Below are positions 7,101 to 14,448 of a stretch of 17,987 nt of DNA, piece after piece. How positions within the stretch are numbered: the stretch's first letter is position 1; every line of letters starts with the position of its first letter. Source of the DNA: Bacteroidetes/Chlorobi group bacterium ChocPot_Mid (GTDB lineage: Bacteria > Bacteroidota > Ignavibacteria > Kapaibacteriales > UBA2268); the NCBI GenBank assembly GCA_003731675.1, contig RCNQ01000224.1, positions 1-17,987 on the forward strand, read 5' to 3'. The notes below the pieces were generated by a model, which made no database searches, was not told the DNA's origin, and saw nothing but the letters and a program-made list of their open reading frames with translations. The translations under genes and the position numbers were made by a program.

Positions 7101-8550
7101 GTTTGCTGAACACGGCAAAAATCATGCTGTCATAAGAATTGACGAGCATTCTGCTCCCGGTTCTTTGAAGCTTAGAATAAGGTCTTTGATTGAATCAATA
7201 AATCTGAGAGATAAATTTGATAGAAAAACATCCTTCGACGAGCTGAGGAGAGCAGGTAAAGGCAAGCTAAGGATGACGACTAAACCTTTTACCGAAAGCG
7301 ACAGGGACAGATTGATAATCGTTCCCTTCTTCTCATTATTCCATTCTGCTTATGCTTCTGCGGCTTTTGAGTCAATGGGTTACAAAGTTGAGCAATTGCC
7401 TGAATCGAATCAGACATCAATAGATTTAGGATTGAAATATGTAAACAACGAAATATGCTATCCTGCTACATTGATAACTGGCGATATTCTTCAGGCACTT
7501 GAATCAGGCAAATATGATTTGAATAATGTGGCTGTGGGAATAACACAAACAGGCGGTCAGTGTCGTGCTTCCAATTATCTTCCGTTACTGAAAAAAGCTA
7601 TGGTAAAGCGAGGATATCACAATGTACCCGTTGTTGGTGTTACTCTGACAAACCAGAAACTTAACGAACAACCCGGTTTCAAACTAAACAAAGTAAAATT
7701 CGTTATGCAGGGTTTGACGGGACTAATTTATGGTGATGCAATTTCGAGAATGTATTATTCCATAGCACCGAGGGAAATCAATAAAGGCGATGCAAAAAAA
7801 GTCTCCGACAAGTATGCCGCTATGGCTCAAGAACATATTGCATCATCTGATAAAAAGGGGTTAATCCAAACATTGAAAAAAGCAGTAGCAGAATTCAACA
7901 AAATTCCAGTGCGGGATTTCGAAACTGCAAAAATTGGAATTGTCGGCGAAGTTTATGTTAAGTATAACTCAATAGGCAACAATCATACAATAGCATATTT
8001 ACTTGAGCATGGCATTGAACCGGTAATTCCGCCAATTGTCAATATGTTTACTCAATGGTTTGTGAACATCAATGTTAAAAATGAAAAACTTATAGATAAG
8101 CGACCAATTGCTAAACTGCTGACAAATGCAATCGAACCGTATTTCAACAAAATTGACAGAGATTTTGAAGATGCTTTGAAGGATTTCAGGTACTATGCTC
8201 CCAAGCACTCTATTAAGGAGTTGGCAAAATATGCTGAAAAAGCTGTTAATCTTTCCAGTCAATACTATGGTGAGGGGTGGTTGATTGCAGGAGATATACT
8301 TGCTTTTGCAAAAGACGGAATTGAGAACGTGCTATGTCTTCAGCCGTTTGGTTGTCTTGCTAATCACGTTGTGGCACGCGGAATAGAAAATAAATTGAAA
8401 GAAATCCAACCGAATCTGAATATATTATATCTTGATATAGATGCAGGAGTCAGCCCTGTAAATTTGCATAACAGGTTGTATCTGCTGATAAAGAATGCAC
8501 AGAAGAAAACAAAAGTCTTTAGTTCTGACGCGACATTCGTAAGTCAATAG
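4129..8550 (+). CDS. Fused acyl-CoA dehydratase activase-type protein (two BcrA/BadF ATPase domains, DUF2229, HgdB-like region)
   Basis: This 1473-residue protein joins parts that are often separate genes. Domain 1 (about 9-265) and domain 2 (about 326-590) are ASKHA ATPases of the BadF/BadG/BcrA/BcrD family: GIDIGSTTAK (10-19) and GVDSGSTTTK (329-338) bind phosphate. Each carries the two cysteines that in HgdC-type activators hold a [4Fe-4S] cluster at the dimer face: Cys129 and Cys168, then Cys454 and Cys493. A Cys-rich linker follows (636, 639, 643, 662). Residues 713-1000 are DUF2229-like (SDNICYPAK with Cys765; Cys804, Cys807, Cys978), and residues 1080-1430 resemble the 2-hydroxyacyl-CoA dehydratase D-component (EICYPAT with Cys1110; TGGQCRASNY with Cys1145; Cys1409). 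Such proteins use ATP to push electrons to very low potential; the substrate of this fused group is unknown. ATG at 4129 is chosen over a TTG at 4123; neither has a good ribosome site. Confidence 0.9.
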   Translation: MLDDNIYKAGIDIGSTTAKISILGPEVELLYSDYKRHLGSINRTLLSMFNDLRKELGNIKLSLALTGSAGLGISEKNNLPFVQELIASTEFIEEFFPEIKTLIDIGGEDSKIIFFDSKRGHDLRMNGSCAGGTGAFIDQMATLLDLSLQDFDELASRHKEIYSIASRCGVFAKTDVQNLISREIPKPDICASVYEAVSLQIKNTLMRGKKLEPRVMLAGGPLTFLPNLKKSLMKQFGIAEGELSYYEKGEFIPSIGAALSSNERRIIISVDEIIESLIRTEKIEIVSDSNIEPLFRDTDEFTEWKEFKSSVKAKRVELSDLNGKDCFLGVDSGSTTTKIVLIDELGRIAFDYYQNNGISSIDTVKKGLLGLKEKLDRANIKINIRSEAVTGYGEDLIKAAFDFDSGLVETIAHYRAAKEFADDVSFILDIGGQDMKAIFVKDGIIDNIEINEACSSGCGSFIETFANSLNYSVEKFAQIACEAKSPCNLGSRCTVFMNSKVKESFRQGSPISDISAGLAYSVIQNCLHKVLKVYDNKILGDKIVVQGGTFKNKAIHRAFEKISGKKVICPDISELMGAYGAALYAKEMFFSRMVEKRMNNSITEETNSKLSEVDNTAYVLNNLENTGNYSVKYVTCRACENYCKVSKLTFNNNNVFFTGNRCENVFSNTSVKNYDADMQQGENLVEFKYKLLFERELSSEESKPRATQDKNLPVIGIPRVLNMFENYPFWHKLFSECGFTTTLSETPNKDNYNLGSGTLMSDNICYPAKIVHSHIMDLINKKVDRIFYPTVNYEKKEFEEMTNCFNCPVVTGYPTVIESSVNPAKYGIQMDIPNINFKDDKLLKKACYRYFTNFGISKRTFDKAFSSAMAEAKKFKDILRTRAVEILIKAVAQQRKVFIIAQRPYQIDPEINHDIPKMFAGLGYDVLTEDSLPYADEDKIENMNILSQWSYPNRLYKAAKWSLKYDNIEFVQLNNFGCGPDTILIDEIKEMFAEHGKNHAVIRIDEHSAPGSLKLRIRSLIESINLRDKFDRKTSFDELRRAGKGKLRMTTKPFTESDRDRLIIVPFFSLFHSAYASAAFESMGYKVEQLPESNQTSIDLGLKYVNNEICYPATLITGDILQALESGKYDLNNVAVGITQTGGQCRASNYLPLLKKAMVKRGYHNVPVVGVTLTNQKLNEQPGFKLNKVKFVMQGLTGLIYGDAISRMYYSIAPREINKGDAKKVSDKYAAMAQEHIASSDKKGLIQTLKKAVAEFNKIPVRDFETAKIGIVGEVYVKYNSIGNNHTIAYLLEHGIEPVIPPIVNMFTQWFVNINVKNEKLIDKRPIAKLLTNAIEPYFNKIDRDFEDALKDFRYYAPKHSIKELAKYAEKAVNLSSQYYGEGWLIAGDILAFAKDGIENVLCLQPFGCLANHVVARGIENKLKEIQPNLNILYLDIDAGVSPVNLHNRLYLLIKNAQKKTKVFSSDATFVSQ

Positions 8551-8564
8551 TGCAGAGTTTTAGT

Positions 8565-9254
8565 TTAGAATACAATCCAGTAAACAAATGCACCTAAGCC
8601 AACACCCGGGACAACATCCATAAATTGGTGTTGTTTTGTCAAAAGACAGCTGATGGCAATAAGAAATATGGGTATAAATGAATAATAAGCAATAACGGGG
8701 AACATGGTCAAACTAATGTAAGTAGCCAAAGAGCAATGCATACTCGGGAAGCAGTTGTTTTCGTCGTCAAATGCCTGGACGAATTTGAGGAATTTTTTTG
8801 AGATGGTATCTGGTTCGAATTGCCTCCATTCGGGGGGATTGATTGCTGGAAACAGAATGAAAAAGATGCATTGAGAAACCAAAAGTACCAAGCCACCAAA
8901 TATAACATAAACCGCAGTTTCTATATTTGGAATCATAATTAAAAATCCGCCAATTAAAATGTAATAAAAAAAGCTGTAAACCCAAACCCACTTGGGCCAA
9001 AAAGGAATATAATCATCAATCCAAATCTTTAAGACCCTTGTTTTAAAGAAATTGCTGTGTCTTTGAGTCCAGAAGTAAAGTTGGTATCCTCCGGGAACAA
9101 CAACGGCAATCAGGGCAGTCAGTTGTAAGTACTGAAATAATGTCATTTGACTGTCGAGCAGATTTTTTCCTGCGATGTAGTAAATAAATGAAAAGAAAAA
9201 TGGGGAAAGAATTAATAAACTCATCCATTTGGGCGTAAAGTCTTTTGTGTCCAT
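8565..9254 (-). CDS. PAP2 superfamily membrane phosphatase/transferase (Aur1-like)
   Basis: The 229-residue protein has about six transmembrane segments. CFPSMH (168-173, His173) is the second PAP2 motif, and TKQHQFMD (His209, Asp213) is the third, supplying the nucleophile-type histidine and its aspartate. The classical first motif (K-x6-RP) is not visible, as in the PAP2_3 or Aur1-like branch that acts on inositol phosphorylceramide or related lipids. It probably hydrolyses or transfers lipid phosphate groups on the outer face of the inner membrane; the actual substrate is unknown. The gene converges on the activase gene with only 14 bases between the stop codons and no terminator seen between them, so the transcripts probably overlap. 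No clear ribosome site precedes the ATG at 9254. Confidence 0.82.
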   Translation of the reverse strand: MDTKDFTPKWMSLLILSPFFFSFIYYIAGKNLLDSQMTLFQYLQLTALIAVVVPGGYQLYFWTQRHSNFFKTRVLKIWIDDYIPFWPKWVWVYSFFYYILIGGFLIMIPNIETAVYVIFGGLVLLVSQCIFFILFPAINPPEWRQFEPDTISKKFLKFVQAFDDENNCFPSMHCSLATYISLTMFPVIAYYSFIPIFLIAISCLLTKQHQFMDVVPGVGLGAFVYWIVF

Positions 9255-9325
9255 AAATTATATAAATAATGCTGATAAAATTTTCTCAGTTAGCTTGTTT
9301 TTTTATAAATTAACAATTTATTTTA

Positions 9326-9347
9326 TTGCAATATATCAATATTGCAA
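9326..9347. repeat. Inverted repeat, 9-bp perfect arms, in a divergent intergenic region
   Basis: TTGCAATAT (9326-9334) and ATATTGCAA (9339-9347) are exact reverse complements around ATCA. The site lies between the divergent PAP2 and M6 protease genes, 72 bases from one start and 159 from the other. Arms of this length with a short spacer suit a dimeric regulator; no T run follows, so it is not a terminator. Confidence 0.5.
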
Positions 9348-9421
9348 ACAATTTTAAAAATTATTCGTTATAAATGAAATTAAAAATATTTAATTTTTTT
9401 CTTGTATAAATATTGATAATT

Positions 9422-9445
9422 AACGAAATTGCTATTTCGTTTTTT
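9422..9445 (+). terminator. Terminator-like hairpin in the leader region of the M6 protease gene
   Basis: AACGAAAT (9422-9429) pairs perfectly with ATTTCGTT (9434-9441) around a TGCT loop and runs into T to 9445. The stem is weak, with two G-C pairs. It faces the plus strand 60 bases before the protease start. It may stop transcripts running antisense through the PAP2 gene, or act in the leader if transcription begins upstream. Confidence 0.4.
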
Positions 9446-9463
9446 GCATAAGATATAACTTTT
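9435..9463 (+). promoter_or_regulatory. Candidate promoter of the M6 protease gene
   Basis: TAACTTTT (9456-9463) has seven of the eight fixed or free positions of TAnnTTTG, and TTTC at 9435-9438 could be the upstream element with a 17-base spacer. The same ATTTCGTT / TATAACTTT pair, with nearly the same spacing, precedes the activase gene. It overlaps the hairpin, so only one of the two roles may be real. Confidence 0.3.
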
Positions 9464-9505
9464 TACTTTTTAGAAAATATGTTGAATGATATATATGAGG
9501 TCTAA

Positions 9506-12500
9506 ATGAAATTTACAAAATTAAAGGGTAGCTTGATATTTATCTTGCTACTGACTATGACTTTTCTTTCAACTTCCGTTACAAAGTCTGCATATCTTGA
9601 AAACATAGAGACAAAGATAACGCAACCAAACGGAAGTGTGATTGAATGCTTTGTTACGGGTGATGAGTTCTTCAGGAGATTACACGACAATGACGGGTTT
9701 ACCATTATTAAGCATCCTGTAACAAGATATTATGTTTATGCTGTTCGCTCAGGTGATACTTTGATGCCATCGAATTATGTTGTCGGGGAAGCTGACCCCA
9801 AAGCATTAGGTTTAAAGCCGGGTGCTGTACCTGCACCTTTCATTTTGGAAATGAAGAGGAGCGAACATTACAGACACGTTCCCAAACCTGATGTAAAGAA
9901 AAAGGAAGGGACACTTGTCAGTAACATTGGGACGATACAAAACATAGTGATATATATTCGTTTTGCTGATGATACGGAATTCACACGAGATACATCTACA
10001 TTTTGGACAATGTTTAATAATGCGAGTGGTAACTCGATGCTGAATTATTTCAGAGAGGTTTCTTATAATCAGTTGAGTATTTATACATCGTTTTATCCGA
10101 GACCAAGCAGTAATATTGTGAAGTCATATCAGGATAGCCATATCAGGAATTATTTCAGACCTTATGATGCAAATGATAATCCCGATGGTTATCAGAATGA
10201 CACTCAAAAAAGGGACAGGGAGCATATCTTGTTGCGTGATGCAGTGCTTGCTACAAGGAGTGAGATACCAGCTGGTTTGGCTATTGACAATGATGCAGAT
10301 GGATATGTGGATAATGTATGCTTTATAATCAAAGGCAACAATGACGGGTGGTCGGATTTGCTTTGGCCTCACAGATGGTCTCTTTATTCGCAAAATGTAA
10401 CAATAAATAGTAAAAGGGTATGGGATTACAATTTCCAGTTGGAGAATTTTCTGGTAAGTTCGGGCAATGGAGTGCTTTCTCACGAGATGTTCCATACGTT
10501 AGGCGCACCTGATTTGTATCACTACAACCAAGATGGTTTAGACCCTGTTTGGAGATGGGATATAATGGCTTCAACAACAAATCCACCACAGCACATGGGT
10601 GCCTGGATGAAAAAAACCTATGGTGGCTGGATTTCGAATATACCCGAGATTACTACAAATGGGAATTATACATTAAACCCATTGACATCATCAACAAATA
10701 ATGCTTATAAAATTGCATCACCAAATTCTTCTACAGAGTTTTTTGTGGTAGAATACAGAAATAAAACAGGGACATTCGAAAATTCATTGCAAGGTAGCGG
10801 ATTGTTAGTCTATAGAATTAAACCTGCTCTTGAGGGGAATGCAAGCGGACCACCGGACGAAGTTTACATTTACAGACCTAATGGGACAACAACTGTAAGA
10901 GGAAATCCTGAGAATGCACATTTCAGTTCAACTGTGGGCAGAACGGAGATTAACAATACTACTAATCCAAGCTCTTTTTTGAGTGATGGCAGTGCAGGGG
11001 GCTTGAATATATCGGCAATTGGGTCGCCAGGTGGGACGATAAGCTTTACTTATGGTTCGGGTGGAGGATTAACACCTCCGACACTTGTTTTTCCGGGTGA
11101 TATGGCTTATGGAGTGCCTTTAAGTGCAGTTCTGAGATGGAACAGGGTAACAGGTGCTACGAGCTATGATGTTCAGGTTTCGAGAAATTCAGGATTTACA
11201 GACCTGGCATACAACCAGACAGGCATTACTGATTCCACTGTTACTGTTTCGCCTGCTTTGAGCTATAATCAGACATACTGGTGGAAAGTCAGAGCTGTCA
11301 GCGGTCAGGCGAGTGATTGGTCAACGGTAAGGTCTTTTACTACTGAAATTCCTGCTCCGACATTGGCAACACCAGCAAATAATGCGATTAATTTTGGATT
11401 AACCGATACATTAAGGTGGAACAGCGTTGCTGAAGCAAACAACTATTCTCTCGAAATTTCTTTGCAATCGAACTTTTCATCAACTATTTTGCAAATGAGT
11501 GCGATAGGAAATACATATTATGTTGTACCGCAGGGAATTTTGCAAAACAACAAGGTTAATTACTGGAGAGTAAGGGCTATCAAGTCATCTCCCTACAACG
11601 AGAGTGGTTGGTCAGAAATAAGAAGTTTCACTACTTTGCTTGCGACACCTGTTTTGTCAACACCAAAAAAGGATTCTCTCGGTTTTGGTTTGTCAGGATT
11701 ATTAACATGGACATCTGTTAGCGGAGCAACAGCATACAACGTAAAGCTCAGCGACGACCCGACATATTCAACGACAGTATTGAATCAGACTGGAATAACA
11801 GGAAATAGCTTAGCTGTATCAGGTCTGGCATACAACAAGAAATATTACTGGACGGTGCAAGCCACAGCAGGAAGCCAGGTTAGTTTGTGGGCAGACAATT
11901 TCAACTTTACAACAAAGCTTGGAATAGCATCTTTGGTGGCACCTGAAAACAATGCAGTCAATGTTGATTTGAACGCTCAGCTTAGATGGAACAAAGTTCC
12001 CGGTGCGACAAGTTATATGGTGCAGGTAGCAAGCGATACAAATATGTCTGCTCTCGTAGTTGACAATGGCAATATAGCTGATTCGAATTTGACAATGTCA
12101 GGTTTGAGTTCCATTTCAAAATACACTTGGAGAGTCAAGGCGAAAAGCACTGACGGAAGAACAGGAGACTGGTCTGAAAAATGGAACTTTACTACAAAAC
12201 TCGGACCACCGACCATACCAAGTCCCCCGGACAACGGGACAAATATACCTGTTGAGGGTATGTTGGTCTGGAATAATATAAACGGAGCTACCAAATACCA
12301 TGCTAAACTTAGTAAAAATCAGGATTTATCTAATCCGATAGTTAACGACACAACACTTGTTTCAACATCAGTACAGTATCCGGTTTTGGAAGCCAATCAG
12401 ACATATTACTGGGCAGTGAGGTCATTGGCAGGGCAATCATCGAGCGATTGGTCAACAGTTTGGAAATTCCAGACAGGATTAGGAAGAGTACAATTATCTT

Positions 12501-13876
12501 TGCCTGAAAAAGGTTCGAGAGGTAATCCTTTAAATGGTACAATTTCGTGGTTAGCTATGTCCGGTGCAACGGGCTATGACGTCATGCTGGCAAGTGATGT
12601 AAGTTTTTCATCTCCAATCATCAACCAGACAAACGTGAATACTACAAGTTTGATTTACAATAATTTGCAGAAAAACACAGCTTATTTTTGGAAAGTCAGA
12701 GCCAATAAAGGCACAGAAACCGGTCAATGGTCACAAGTATGGGATTTTGTTACTACTGCCGGAGAACCTTCTCTTGTTTCTCCGCCGAATAATAAGGGAG
12801 GTCTTGGATTGAGCGGTACTTTAAATTGGCGTTCGGTTGCAAGTGCAACAAATTATGAATTGCAAATATCTGAGTATCCTAATATGTCCACACCATTTTT
12901 CACAAGGACAAATCCTGATACATTTTACACTTACAGCAATTACGAGCATTACAGGGATTACTATTGGAGAGTCAGGGCAAGCACACCCGATGGATTTACG
13001 AATTGGTCTGAGACACGTAAATTTACGACATTGATAACAAATCCTGATTTGGATTATCCTGAAAATCAAAAGAAGAATTCACAGGTTAGCGGGACACTGG
13101 CTTGGTATCCCGTCAGTGGAGCTACAGGTTATACACTTTGGGTTTCTGACAGACAGAATTTCTCAAATCTGTTGGTTGAAGAGAATTTGAATTCAACATC
13201 CTATGATTACAATGACTTTAAATATTATACCAAGTATTTTTGGAAAGTCAAGGCATTAAATCCTGATGCAAATAGTGATTGGTCTGAGACAAGAGAGTTC
13301 TTGACTGTGCTTGATAAACCTCTTTTGGAATATCCGCCAAACGATACAAATCAGATTCCGTTTACAGTTCGCTTGACATGGCATCACGTGGACGGCTATC
13401 AGACTTATAATATTAAAGTGGCAAAAGACGCCAATTTTGCGAATATGATTGCAAATGAAAGCGGATTGGAGTTTGCATTCTTTGACTTGACCAATCTTGA
13501 AGGCAAAACCCGTTACTACTGGAAGGTTAATGCTACGAATCAATACAGCACTGGTGAATGGTCGGAAGTAAGGTCATTTGTAAGCAAGGACCCGACAGAT
13601 ATTGATGAATACGGATTAAATGGATTAAGTCTTGAAATTTATCCAAATCCTTTCAGCGATGTTGTAAGTTTCAAAATTAACGGTGCTGATGATAATTCAG
13701 TAAAGTTTGAAATATACAATTCAGCAGGAATGAAAGTAACTGAAATTTCTGGCGAAAGCAACCAATATGGCACAATATTTAATTGGAATGCCGTAAATTA
13801 TCCTCAGGGAATTTACAATGTTGTGCTCAAAGCAGGTTTAATGACAAAGACACAACAAATAATTTTAATGAGATAA
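9506..13876 (+). CDS. Secreted M6 family metalloprotease with nine Fn3-like repeats and a T9SS sorting domain
   Basis: The 1456-residue protein has a signal peptide (about 1-29) and an immune inhibitor A-like M6 peptidase domain to about residue 520. The zinc site is HEMFH-x2-G-x2-D (His326, His330, Asp336), with a following Met (354) in WDIMAS that suits a Met-turn, and an Asp-rich DNDADGYVDN loop (261-270) that probably binds calcium. Nine fibronectin III-like repeats of about 93 residues follow (525-1363). The C-terminus (about 1376-1456) is a type A T9SS sorting domain opening with EIYPNPF (YPNP at 1379-1382) and containing the GIYNVVL strand, so the protein should cross the outer membrane and be released or anchored. 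A GAGGT ribosome site supports the start, and a strong terminator ends the gene. Its substrate is unknown; degradation of host or environmental protein is inferred. Confidence 0.93.
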   Translation: MKFTKLKGSLIFILLLTMTFLSTSVTKSAYLENIETKITQPNGSVIECFVTGDEFFRRLHDNDGFTIIKHPVTRYYVYAVRSGDTLMPSNYVVGEADPKALGLKPGAVPAPFILEMKRSEHYRHVPKPDVKKKEGTLVSNIGTIQNIVIYIRFADDTEFTRDTSTFWTMFNNASGNSMLNYFREVSYNQLSIYTSFYPRPSSNIVKSYQDSHIRNYFRPYDANDNPDGYQNDTQKRDREHILLRDAVLATRSEIPAGLAIDNDADGYVDNVCFIIKGNNDGWSDLLWPHRWSLYSQNVTINSKRVWDYNFQLENFLVSSGNGVLSHEMFHTLGAPDLYHYNQDGLDPVWRWDIMASTTNPPQHMGAWMKKTYGGWISNIPEITTNGNYTLNPLTSSTNNAYKIASPNSSTEFFVVEYRNKTGTFENSLQGSGLLVYRIKPALEGNASGPPDEVYIYRPNGTTTVRGNPENAHFSSTVGRTEINNTTNPSSFLSDGSAGGLNISAIGSPGGTISFTYGSGGGLTPPTLVFPGDMAYGVPLSAVLRWNRVTGATSYDVQVSRNSGFTDLAYNQTGITDSTVTVSPALSYNQTYWWKVRAVSGQASDWSTVRSFTTEIPAPTLATPANNAINFGLTDTLRWNSVAEANNYSLEISLQSNFSSTILQMSAIGNTYYVVPQGILQNNKVNYWRVRAIKSSPYNESGWSEIRSFTTLLATPVLSTPKKDSLGFGLSGLLTWTSVSGATAYNVKLSDDPTYSTTVLNQTGITGNSLAVSGLAYNKKYYWTVQATAGSQVSLWADNFNFTTKLGIASLVAPENNAVNVDLNAQLRWNKVPGATSYMVQVASDTNMSALVVDNGNIADSNLTMSGLSSISKYTWRVKAKSTDGRTGDWSEKWNFTTKLGPPTIPSPPDNGTNIPVEGMLVWNNINGATKYHAKLSKNQDLSNPIVNDTTLVSTSVQYPVLEANQTYYWAVRSLAGQSSSDWSTVWKFQTGLGRVQLSLPEKGSRGNPLNGTISWLAMSGATGYDVMLASDVSFSSPIINQTNVNTTSLIYNNLQKNTAYFWKVRANKGTETGQWSQVWDFVTTAGEPSLVSPPNNKGGLGLSGTLNWRSVASATNYELQISEYPNMSTPFFTRTNPDTFYTYSNYEHYRDYYWRVRASTPDGFTNWSETRKFTTLITNPDLDYPENQKKNSQVSGTLAWYPVSGATGYTLWVSDRQNFSNLLVEENLNSTSYDYNDFKYYTKYFWKVKALNPDANSDWSETREFLTVLDKPLLEYPPNDTNQIPFTVRLTWHHVDGYQTYNIKVAKDANFANMIANESGLEFAFFDLTNLEGKTRYYWKVNATNQYSTGEWSEVRSFVSKDPTDIDEYGLNGLSLEIYPNPFSDVVSFKINGADDNSVKFEIYNSAGMKVTEISGESNQYGTIFNWNAVNYPQGIYNVVLKAGLMTKTQQIILMR
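11078..13597 (+). repeat. Nine tandem fibronectin III-like repeats within the M6 protease gene
   Basis: The units begin at about residues 525, 618, 715, 808, 902, 995, 1088, 1180 and 1272, a period of 92-97 residues. Each opens with P-x-L-x-x-P, carries L-x-W after about 20 residues, a YxW-x-V-x-A strand near the middle, and closes with WS-x3-x-F-x-T. The DNA copies have diverged, so the array is old and not a recent expansion by slippage. Confidence 0.85.
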
Positions 13877-13896
13877 AAAAATAGGTTCAAAACGAA

Positions 13897-13928
13897 GGGA
13901 CTGTCTTAATTGGGCAGTCCTTTTTTTT
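13897..13928 (+). terminator. Rho-independent terminator after the M6 protease gene
   Basis: GGACTGTC (13898-13905) pairs with GGCAGTCC (13913-13920), with one G-T pair, and is followed by eight T residues. It is the best terminator in the window and separates the protease from the next unit. Confidence 0.85.
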
Positions 13929-13982
13929 AATAAGTTTGCTGGAATAAAAATTTTATTTTGTAGTTTGCTATAAATTATTGAA

Positions 13983-14010
13983 TTTTACATAAGAACTTTT
14001 TACATAAGAA
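13983..14010 (+). repeat. 13-bp direct repeat just upstream of the 14020 gene
   Basis: TTTTACATAAGAA occurs at 13983-13995 and again at 13998-14010, exact over 13 bases with a 15-base period. The second copy abuts the AGG ribosome site (14011-14013). It may be a regulator site or the trace of a duplication. Confidence 0.5.
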
Positions 14011-14019
14011 AGGTGATTT

Positions 14020-14448
14020 ATGGAATTTATCTGGCATGTCTTTTTCTATGGTCTGGTAGTCGGAGTAATCCACTATATTTTAATTGGAATTCTATATATG
14101 AATCCATTCGTTGACGGCTTGTATAAAAAAGCACAGGAAGGTAATCCCTCTGTCAGAATCAGGACTTCAGCGAGCAATTATCTGACAAAGCAATTCTTAG
14201 GTACTCAGATTGAAATCTGGATAATCACAGCTTCATATTTTTATCTGCGTCAATATCTGCCCTTTACTTCATTTGAATCGGGTTTGATTCTCGGATTGAT
14301 TTTTGGGGGTATAAGGATTTATGAAAGGTTTTGGAATACATATATTCAGACAAATTATCCTACGGCACTTCTTGTTGTTGAATTCATCAATGGTATCATC
14401 GGGACATTCATTATTACAATCAGTCTAAGTCTGATGCCTGTTGTATGA
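14020..14448 (+). CDS. Small four-helix membrane protein, unknown family
   Basis: The 142-residue product has hydrophobic segments at about 4-29, 66-82, 86-100 and 115-140, with a basic cytoplasmic-type loop (LYKKAQEGNPSVRIRTSAS) after the first. No catalytic or metal-binding motif is visible. An AAAGG ribosome site precedes the ATG by about six bases. Its stop codon overlaps the start of the MeaB-type GTPase gene in ATGA, so the two are translated together, which suggests a shared task or at least shared dosage. I do not recognise the family. Confidence 0.75.
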   Translation: MEFIWHVFFYGLVVGVIHYILIGILYMNPFVDGLYKKAQEGNPSVRIRTSASNYLTKQFLGTQIEIWIITASYFYLRQYLPFTSFESGLILGLIFGGIRIYERFWNTYIQTNYPTALLVVEFINGIIGTFIITISLSLMPVV

